DNA of 21,989 nt from positions 1-21,989 of the IMG/VR virus record IMGVR_UViG_3300042478_000317. The stretch is one strand, 5' to 3'. The position numbers and the translations under genes were made by a program. Position 1 is the first letter of the stretch. Each line of letters begins with the position of its first letter. The notes beneath the pieces were generated by a model, which saw only the letters and a program-made list of their open reading frames with translations, did no database searches and had not been told where the DNA came from. This DNA comes from a virus. Shown here in pieces: positions 16,362-21,989 of the stretch.

Positions 16362-17801
16362 CTACTTCTTTGGAATATTAACCTTTGTTCCTGACCAAAT
16401 CATTGAACCCTGCTTGTACTTCTTCTTCTTCATAATTTCAGGGTTTGCTGCACGAATCTCTGATAGAGATACTCCTGCATTCTTTGCAATACCTGACAAG
16501 GTATCGCCTTTCTTTACGGTGTATCTTGAATCAACTTTAGTTGTTGAGCCACCGCCAGTAGAAGCTACTGTTGGTCTTGTCTTAGAACCAGCCTTATATG
16601 CTGCAGTTCCTGGTACAAGTGATGAACCATCTTTGCCGTAGCGAAGTTCTTTAGGCTTGTTCTTCTTTTCAGCCTTTGCAATAAGAGCATTAAGTTCGTC
16701 CATACGTTGACGACGAGTCTTACCTACAACACCCAAGCTTGCTAGTGATGCAAGCTGAGATAATTGCTGTTGTGCTCCTTGTCGACCTGCAGTTGCTTTG
16801 CTCTTACCTTTACCAGTAATATCAGCAAGTTTTTGCTCAAGACGATTAATTTCATCAAAGTCTTTTTTGGTTGAGCCTTTAGCTAAGCTAACTACTTCAC
16901 CAGCGACTGCGCCAACGACTCCGCCTTTACCAGCAGCTTTAATTTTTCTAAACTTTGGTTTAGCAGCTTTAGCCTTGGCTTTAGCATTAGCCTCTGCCTT
17001 CATTTTATCTAAAGCTTGTGCTCCAGCGGTTGGTTTAGATGGTGCAGATGTTTTTCCATCTACGGTAATTTTAGTACGTGGCTTAGATGCAGCAGCTTTC
17101 TTAGCTTCAACACGCTTCTTAGCTTCTTCAAGACCTTTAGCCTCATTCTTCTTTAGGTCTGCAAGTGTAGGACGCTTTGGTGCAGTTGTCTTAGCTGTTG
17201 TTTTTGGCTCTGCTTTAGCAGCAGGCTTAGCTTCTGCACTACCTGGCTTAGTTCCCTTCCAGTTTTTGCGTTCTTCTGGTGTCATCTTTGCCCATGCAGC
17301 CTTATTAGCTGCAGACTTTTCTGCACGAGTCATTGTCTTTGAAGACGCAGGCTTCTTAACTGGTGCTGATGCAGCTGGTTTAGCAGGTGCTTTCTTAGCA
17401 GCAGCCTTTTTAACTGCAGCTTTCTTTACTGGTGCTTTCTTTTCGAGAGCAGCAGCAGGCTTTTTGACAGCAGCTTTTTTCGCTGGGGCTTTCTTAGCAG
17501 GTGCTTCCGCTTCTCCTGCTTTCTTGCCACCGTATTCGCCGAATTCATCTGCCATAGATTGACGGAACTTTTCAAGTTCTGCGTTTCTTGTAGCATCAAA
17601 TTCAGCTTTGCTTAGATAAGCCTTCTTGCCAAGTTCTTTCTTGGCTGTATCTGCCATATCCTTAAGCGCTAGTCTATCTTCAGCAGTAATTTTGCCTGTG
17701 ATGTCTTTACGTACAGCTTTTACTTTCCCTGGGAAAGCTTTCTTTGCTGCAGTCTTAGCGTCTTTCTTGGCTTGGCGATACTTATATGGTTTCTTCGCCA
17801 T
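16362..17801 (-). CDS. Histone-H1-like Lys/Ala-rich protein with C-terminal LysM domain
   Basis: This 479-aa protein combines two unlike parts. The N-terminus (about 1-100) is charged and helical. Residues about 100-310 are Lys/Ala/Pro-rich (KKAPAKKAAVKKPAA type), like the tails of histone H1 and of actinobacterial HupB that bind DNA. Residues about 426-479 are a LysM domain (RYTVKKGDTLSGIAKNAGVS, closing IWSGTKVNIPKK). The LysM end shares the KY-x2-G-x5-GT signature of the other two LysM proteins here. AAGGA lies upstream of the ATG. A protein able to bind DNA with one part and murein with the other could be packaged with the genome or anchor entering DNA at the wall. That is inference; no signal peptide or enzyme is visible. 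Confidence 0.8.
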   Translation of the reverse strand: MAKKPYKYRQAKKDAKTAAKKAFPGKVKAVRKDITGKITAEDRLALKDMADTAKKELGKKAYLSKAEFDATRNAELEKFRQSMADEFGEYGGKKAGEAEAPAKKAPAKKAAVKKPAAALEKKAPVKKAAVKKAAAKKAPAKPAASAPVKKPASSKTMTRAEKSAANKAAWAKMTPEERKNWKGTKPGSAEAKPAAKAEPKTTAKTTAPKRPTLADLKKNEAKGLEEAKKRVEAKKAAASKPRTKITVDGKTSAPSKPTAGAQALDKMKAEANAKAKAKAAKPKFRKIKAAGKGGVVGAVAGEVVSLAKGSTKKDFDEINRLEQKLADITGKGKSKATAGRQGAQQQLSQLASLASLGVVGKTRRQRMDELNALIAKAEKKNKPKELRYGKDGSSLVPGTAAYKAGSKTRPTVASTGGGSTTKVDSRYTVKKGDTLSGIAKNAGVSLSEIRAANPEIMKKKKYKQGSMIWSGTKVNIPKK

Positions 17802-17809
17802 GATTATCC

Positions 17810-17959
17810 TTACTTAAGCTTTGTGTTGTTGCCCTTGATGCCTTTAGGTGTTGGAGCTTTTGCGACTTGACCAAGTCCTACGCCTTTGCCACCAGACTTC
17901 TTGCCTGAGTGTCCTGGGTGAACTGGAGCCTTAGCTGCCTTTCCTTGCTTTCCAAACAT
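17810..17959 (-). CDS. Short Gly/Lys-rich basic protein (49 aa), function unknown
   Basis: A 49-codon frame runs from an ATG at 17959 to TAA at 17810. The product (MFGKQGKAAKAPVHPGHSGK and onward) has 11 Lys and 11 Gly and no acidic residue, and ends TKLK. A GGAG SD lies about five nt upstream, and the gene sits between the portal stop and the Lys/Ala-rich LysM gene with eight to nine nt on each side. The charge suggests DNA or capsid contact, like the neighbouring H1-like protein. No domain is recognised. Confidence 0.75.
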   Translation of the reverse strand: MFGKQGKAAKAPVHPGHSGKKSGGKGVGLGQVAKAPTPKGIKGNNTKLK

Positions 17960-17968
17960 TTTTTCTCC

Positions 17969-19729
17969 TTATGCTGGTATTTGACGAGTTACTCTTGCTG
18001 CTAGATTGGGATTTCCCGAACCAGTTAGACCTGCAAGAAGTTCTTGCATTGGTGGTCTACCTTGTGGCATCTGTGGCATTCCGCCACCCATACCCATTGG
18101 TTGTTCTGGTTGCGCCATCTCTGGCGCTTGTGGTGCTTCTGGTGCTGGTTCTGGCTTGAACGCTCTGGCTACCGCATCTTCAAGCGGTGTGCCTTTCTTA
18201 CGCTCTTCAATAACTGTCGCCATCTTTTCTACAATCTGCATCGGGTCTTGTCCTTGCGAAACCATTTGTGGTATCGCAGCAGCAAGTTGAGAGATAGATG
18301 CTTTCAATGAATCACGCATCTCTTCGATATCAATTGCTCGCTCTTCTTCTCCAGCGTTGAGCGAAATTGGTAAATTACGACGTAGCATTCCTCGTGAAAT
18401 GAGCTTGTCGCCACGTGCTTGCAGACCCCATACCAATGCTCGGTTAGGGTCTAAACCTGCCATCAATCCGTATTCAACTGTTACGCCGTAATTGCCGTTG
18501 ATATCGATTGATGGTTTGTATTTTAATTTGTATGGAACTCCATTGGCTGTTGCAGATACTTCACGAGATAGTGCTGGGAAGTATGCTTCATCGGTAGCAA
18601 ATGCGATAGAGATTGCTTCGCCAATTGCTTCACCAAGGATTGATTGAATAACTTTAATCTGTGAATCGAATCCAGCCATAAGTGCCTTGACACCTTGACC
18701 AGTAACGATAGAACCTTCTGCTTGTCCTGCACGTGCTTGAGGAAAGCGGGTTCCTAATTTCATTTCATCTGCTAGAACATTGTTCTCAGCAAATGCAAAC
18801 TGTGGTACATCTAGATTTATACGACGTATTTTCTCAGGACTGTTCGAACGAATGACCGAATCAGGACCAACGGAAAGCTGAGTAACATCAGTGGGAAGAG
18901 CAAGAGGAGCTTCAACAGACTTTTGAACAGCCTCCATAGTGAGCAAAGCAAGACGCGCTTTTGCTGCGTACACTGGCAGAACATCGTCGAATGCGCCTCG
19001 TGTTTCGCCATCAAGCGAAGGACGCTGAGCAATCGCAACTGGGACTCGACCAATCTTGTTTGGTGTTTCGGCAAGAACTGCACCTCCGCGACTTGGTATA
19101 AACATTACGGTGCGATTCTTGTCAGTCCATCGTACAACTTCTAGAAGTTCATTACTATCGGTACGACCGAATGCACTTGTCTGTAGAATCTTGTCTGCTA
19201 GTTCTGGGAACTTGGCTGCTAAATCGCCAGCCTTACGATAATAAGAACGGCAATAGACGGATACTTCTCCGAACCTGTCCATGTCGTAATACGCACCCAT
19301 AGAGTTTTCTACATGGATGTGTGGTCTTTTTTCCTTGAAGTTAGGTTCGACTCTGAAAATACAGAAGCCGTAAGTTCCTAACTGGTCTGCGCCACGCAGT
19401 AGCTCTGTTCCAAGACGAGATGCAGCAACATAATAATTTGCAATCTTAGTTCTTTTATCAGCCTTGGTACGCTGTGAATCATCAAGGGATGAATCTCCAG
19501 CAGCCGTTATGGTAGGTAGTACACCTGCCTGCTCAGAAACATCACGAGCAACCACGTCAATAAGGTTGGCGATGATAGGTCTAGACCATGTTCCCTCTGG
19601 GAACAAACCACGAAATACTTGGTCGGCGTTACCTGAACGGACCAAAGCAACTTCGCGCATGCGCTTATCGCGCTCAGCATTACGAGTCTTTAATTGCTCG
19701 TATGCATGTACAAGTTCTTTCATTATCAC
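17969..19729 (-). CDS. Portal protein
   Basis: This 586-aa protein follows the terminase and has portal-like size and pattern. The N-terminus is helical (KELVHAYEQLKTRNAERDKR), followed by FRGLFPEGTWSRPIIANLID and VARDVSEQAGVLPTI. The centre carries helical and beta wing regions. The C-terminus is a long helix (SISQLAAAIPQMVSQGQD) and a Pro/Met/Gln-rich tail. Portals form the ring through which DNA enters and leaves the capsid and where terminase docks. The start is GTG at 19729, overlapping the terminase stop as GTGA; an ATG two codons in (19723) is the alternative. No protease or MuF-like fusion is seen. Confidence 0.85.
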   Translation of the reverse strand: MIMKELVHAYEQLKTRNAERDKRMREVALVRSGNADQVFRGLFPEGTWSRPIIANLIDVVARDVSEQAGVLPTITAAGDSSLDDSQRTKADKRTKIANYYVAASRLGTELLRGADQLGTYGFCIFRVEPNFKEKRPHIHVENSMGAYYDMDRFGEVSVYCRSYYRKAGDLAAKFPELADKILQTSAFGRTDSNELLEVVRWTDKNRTVMFIPSRGGAVLAETPNKIGRVPVAIAQRPSLDGETRGAFDDVLPVYAAKARLALLTMEAVQKSVEAPLALPTDVTQLSVGPDSVIRSNSPEKIRRINLDVPQFAFAENNVLADEMKLGTRFPQARAGQAEGSIVTGQGVKALMAGFDSQIKVIQSILGEAIGEAISIAFATDEAYFPALSREVSATANGVPYKLKYKPSIDINGNYGVTVEYGLMAGLDPNRALVWGLQARGDKLISRGMLRRNLPISLNAGEEERAIDIEEMRDSLKASISQLAAAIPQMVSQGQDPMQIVEKMATVIEERKKGTPLEDAVARAFKPEPAPEAPQAPEMAQPEQPMGMGGGMPQMPQGRPPMQELLAGLTGSGNPNLAARVTRQIPA

Positions 19730-21615
19730 AATCTCGCTATTCGCTGTGCAGCAGCTAAATCATCTAGGTTAACAATGTACCTATCTTCAATTTGCTTCTG
19801 AGGTGTAAATTCGTTTTTCAAAAAGTTTGGCACATTTGCTGAAGTTAATAAAACATCGCGGGCTACGATTTCACAGAACCAGAGCGCCATCACAGCGTCC
19901 ATCTTTAATCTCTTGCCTTGAACTCCTGGTTGCCAAACAACCAATTGTTCTATTAACTTTTTAATATGTTCATTACGTGAAGCATCTGGTAACTCAATTA
20001 TGTTATCGCCAGCATGCTTCAAATTGTTATTGTTACCGTCACGTTTAATAACGGTTCCGAATAACGGAGCCAGAGAAGCTACACCAAACTCTGGGTCTTG
20101 TTTATTATTACCTGTGTAGTGGGGGCGGTAGTTAATACCGCGAGTAGACAAGAAGTTTCTAATCTCCTCATCCTGGGTTAAGAAAAGCTGAAATGCGTTG
20201 GATTCAACGATGACAGTATGAGGCTTGTAAGCATCCGTCCATTCTCGAATCAAAGACCGAATCGCTGCAGGTGTGGGGCTGCTCATGACGTGAACGTCCA
20301 TGACATAGCGCTTGTGTGTTCTGCGGTCGACTGCGTAAGCAACTGCTGCCGTGTCACCAGACATGGCTGGGTCTATACCAATAATGCGATAGAAGTTCTG
20401 TGCATTATCAGGATGACCCGCAGCGCCTGCAACCAGCGCACCCGATTTTCTCATTCCATTAACTGCGCCTCTGACGCACATCGGGTCGAAGATTGCATTT
20501 TCTGCGATATCGAGGTTCTGGTAAACCAAAGACCATTTGGAGGGACCAGCCTCATTGCGGACCGCAGTAAGACGCGGTCCAGTCCATCGGTCAAAGAATC
20601 CATTCTCATCTGGGGTATCATCCTCAGTAAGTGGTTGCTCCGACTTAGCCCAAAGGGTTTTCCAATCCTTTGGATTGTCTGCGTATTCTAATACGGCAGG
20701 CATGGACAAATATGACCACGGAACAATTCCGTCCGTGTAATGCTGTGTGTTACGAAGTTCTTTATATAAGTCGGTTGCAGATACGCGAGTTCCGACAACA
20801 AGAAGCTGACCCCCACCTGGTGGTAGACGAGAGGCAACTTCTTGTCGAATCCATTCTTGTTGCTTTGCCCACTCTCCCGCATTAGAGAGAGTGACTACGT
20901 CGTCAAGTACGATTAAGTCGGCGCGAGCGCCGTATACTTGACCGCCCATACCGATAGCTTCAACGGTAGGGTCTTTAGCATCTGATTCGCGGACATCCGC
21001 TCCCAGATAAACTTTATTAGCCGACCACATGTCGGCGGTAGCTTTGTAACCATCGGTAGGACCAAAGGCTGCTTGTAGGTCAGCATACCGAGGATGAGTC
21101 AGGCGTTGCTTAATAGCATAGAGAAACTTCTTAGCCTGCTCTTGGGTTTTAGAAATAACAATTACATTGATGTTAGGATTTTTAACTATACGGTAGGTAA
21201 CATAGTTAATTGTGATGGTCATAGTCTTGGCATGGTTTGGTGGAATATTTACCAAGAGGCGGGATAAACCCGCCGACCCTTTTTCGTAAGTCATCGCTGG
21301 ATGTAACCAACGAGGTTCCTTACCTTCCAACATATCGACCACGTTAAGCATGTGGTCCCATACCTTGGCTCCCAGGTATTTCTCAGAAAACTCTGCAAAG
21401 TCAGATAGACCAGACCGAGCTTCATCAGCGAGGTCGGATGTTCTTAACCGAGCGTTATCAATATAGGCAGCGAAGCCTTCAGCTTCGCGCCTCTGGGTGT
21501 CATACCAAGAACGAGAACGACCAATAACCTTGAGGGCATCTACAATAGTGCGCCCTTGGCGCACCAAGTTAATCAGTTCTTTTCTGGCTTCTTCGGGGGT
21601 TAGGTTTCTTTCCAA
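19726..21615 (-). CDS. terL: Terminase large subunit with HTH-like N-terminus
   Basis: This 629-aa protein is the DNA-packaging motor and nuclease. The ATPase part has a variant Walker A, PPNHAKTMT (residues about 125-133), Walker B LIVLDD (about 234-239) and a coupling VGTR (about 274-277). The nuclease part has the acidic set IIGIDPAMSGDTA (Asp about 415), TVIVESNAFQ (Glu about 471) and KMDAVMALW (Asp about 573). Residues about 5-55 (LINLVRQGRTIVDALKVIG, RSRSWYDTQRR) resemble the helix-turn-helix of small terminases. The start is TTG at 21615 with GGAG five nt upstream; no other upstream start gives a full protein. It overlaps the upstream small ORF by 47 nt. The enzyme acts at the portal. 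Confidence 0.92.
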   Translation of the reverse strand: MERNLTPEEARKELINLVRQGRTIVDALKVIGRSRSWYDTQRREAEGFAAYIDNARLRTSDLADEARSGLSDFAEFSEKYLGAKVWDHMLNVVDMLEGKEPRWLHPAMTYEKGSAGLSRLLVNIPPNHAKTMTITINYVTYRIVKNPNINVIVISKTQEQAKKFLYAIKQRLTHPRYADLQAAFGPTDGYKATADMWSANKVYLGADVRESDAKDPTVEAIGMGGQVYGARADLIVLDDVVTLSNAGEWAKQQEWIRQEVASRLPPGGGQLLVVGTRVSATDLYKELRNTQHYTDGIVPWSYLSMPAVLEYADNPKDWKTLWAKSEQPLTEDDTPDENGFFDRWTGPRLTAVRNEAGPSKWSLVYQNLDIAENAIFDPMCVRGAVNGMRKSGALVAGAAGHPDNAQNFYRIIGIDPAMSGDTAAVAYAVDRRTHKRYVMDVHVMSSPTPAAIRSLIREWTDAYKPHTVIVESNAFQLFLTQDEEIRNFLSTRGINYRPHYTGNNKQDPEFGVASLAPLFGTVIKRDGNNNNLKHAGDNIIELPDASRNEHIKKLIEQLVVWQPGVQGKRLKMDAVMALWFCEIVARDVLLTSANVPNFLKNEFTPQKQIEDRYIVNLDDLAAAQRIARL

Positions 21616-21787
21616 GTCTTCTCCAGTAGCTGTAGGGGTCTACAGGGGTATAGACAGAAGTATCCCCACTATATGTTTTTAACCAAGTTAAAGCGGGCGT
21701 TAAGCCCGCGTTTACGGCTTCGTGGAACTCAGCCGTTACACTTATATAGGGGTCTAGAGCGTCGGCGTGTTTCAAGGGGTAAATCAA
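21569..21787 (-). CDS. Small ORF upstream of terminase (72 aa), function unknown
   Basis: A 72-codon frame runs into the terminase start, overlapping it by 47 nt. The first possible start is TTG at 21787, with a second TTG at 21775. No good SD is visible upstream. The product (IYPLKHADALDPYISVTAEF, then HEAVNAGLTPALTWLKTY) has a natural-looking amphipathic helix and a basic end (RRLGKKPNPRRSQKRTD). Its place before terL would fit a small terminase, but it lacks a helix-turn-helix and is very short. The close spacing suggests coupling with terL. It may also be a leader peptide only. Confidence 0.55.
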   Translation of the reverse strand: MIYPLKHADALDPYISVTAEFHEAVNAGLTPALTWLKTYSGDTSVYTPVDPYSYWRRLGKKPNPRRSQKRTD

Positions 21788-21858
21788 ACTTTTTTTCTTG
21801 GTATAACAAAAGTCCTGGTCAGAGCTGGTTTTCTGGTGAAAATATTTTAGCTGATAGT

Positions 21859-21878
21859 GGGGGGCGGGCGGGGGGTGG
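21859..21878 (+). other. G-rich tract (G6-C-G3-C-G6-T-GG)
   Basis: A plus-strand run of G tracts (six, three, six and two G) stands out from the surrounding moderate-GC sequence. Two-layer G-quadruplex formation is possible on the plus strand. GC-rich tracts near terminase genes are sometimes cohesive ends, so a cos or pac role is possible but not shown. Confidence 0.5.
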
Positions 21879-21882
21879 TGTT

Positions 21883-21906
21883 AAAAAACCCTGGGGTCGT
21901 CAAGGG
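21883..21906 (-). terminator. Possible second, weak terminator
   Basis: On the minus strand CCCTTG pairs imperfectly with CAGGG (four pairs, one bulged T, one more pair) and is followed by six Ts. It lies just after the strong terminator and could back it up. The stem is weak, so confidence is low. Confidence 0.35.
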
Positions 21907-21915
21907 CGCGGGCAT

Positions 21916-21938
21916 AAAAAAAGGGGGCATGCGCCCCC
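21916..21938 (-). terminator. Rho-independent terminator of an upstream transcript
   Basis: On the minus strand GGGGGC, a 4-nt loop (GCAT) and GCCCCC form a perfect 6-bp G/C stem, followed directly by seven Ts. This is the classical intrinsic terminator. It would end a minus-strand transcript coming from beyond the right edge, insulating the terminase operon. Confidence 0.85.
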
Positions 21939-21989
21939 ATTCTCCCCACAAAAACGCTCGCCCACACAGGACAAACCCCTCCCCCACTG

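Larger units (their letters stand above)
21788..21989. other. Non-coding right-end region with GC-rich segments
   Basis: No gene is supported in these 202 nt. Several frames stay open, but only because G/C-rich sequence has few stops. The region holds a clear minus-strand terminator (21916-21938), a weaker hairpin with a T run (21883-21906) and a G-rich tract (21859-21878). It marks the boundary between an upstream transcript outside the window and the packaging operon, so a promoter for terL is expected here, though no clear -35/-10 pair is seen. It is also the usual neighbourhood for a packaging site. Confidence 0.6.

Noticed and set aside
16798-17562. A 254-codon plus-strand frame inside the Lys/Ala-rich LysM gene
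   Set aside because: It is an antisense shadow of Lys and Ala codons, with Phe/Leu/Ala-rich low-complexity product and no context.
21788-21915. Promoter-like TTGACG (21898-21903) and TGTTATACC (about 21800-21808) on the minus strand
   Set aside because: TTGACG has no matching -10 at 16-18 nt, and TATACC has no -35 at the right distance. Either could still act with an extended -10, but support is too weak to annotate.

Overview
The window is a compact piece of a tailed bacteriophage (or prophage) genome. Every credible gene lies on the minus strand, so the map reads from the right edge to the left. I identify 20 genes: 16 long or medium ones and four of 40-58 codons (17810-17959, 15764-15940, 5059-5181, 4889-5059) that fit the operon by start/stop overlap or a Shine-Dalgarno (SD) sequence. 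No tRNA, rRNA, CRISPR array, insertion sequence, integrase, replication or lysis gene is visible. Host guess: a low- to mid-GC bacterium, possibly an aquatic actinobacterium. This rests on base composition, the style of the structural proteins and HupB/H1-like KKAPAKKA tails, and it is inference only.

Layout in order of transcription. (1) 21788-21989: no supported gene, but a Rho-independent terminator for whatever lies upstream, a second weak hairpin and a G-rich tract. (2) Packaging: a 72-codon ORF, the terminase large subunit (TTG start, HTH-like N-terminus) and the portal. (3) A 49-aa basic protein, a histone-H1-like Lys/Ala-rich protein ending in LysM, a Pro-rich 138-aa protein and a 58-aa acidic protein. 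(4) An unusually large block between portal and capsid: a 1653-aa helical protein, a 271-aa protein and two proteins with N-terminal LysM domains (429 and 562 aa). (5) A 141-bp gap, scaffold, N4-gp56-like major capsid protein, then a strong hairpin. (6) Six small genes (66, 40, 56, 91, 84 and 83 aa) and a 299-aa probable connector. (7) Tail fibre with Ala/Ser/Thr heptads, a 104-aa protein, and a Fn3-like plus Gly-rich adhesin that runs off the left edge.

How it fits together: terminase and portal load DNA into a shell built by scaffold and capsid protein; the connector joins portal to tail; the fibre and Gly-rich protein recognise the host. No tape-measure or tail-tube gene lies between capsid and fibre, which suggests a short-tailed (podovirus-like) particle. 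The roughly 2,900 residues of helical and LysM proteins next to the portal are best read, as inference, as an internal-virion/ejection set able to bind peptidoglycan. That block is the most unusual part of the window.

Nine gene junctions use start/stop overlaps of 1 or 4 nt (TAATG, ATGA or GTGA) and several others overlap by 20-50 nt, so expression is probably strongly coupled at translation. Four genes start with GTG and two with TTG or GTG alternatives, as noted in each entry.
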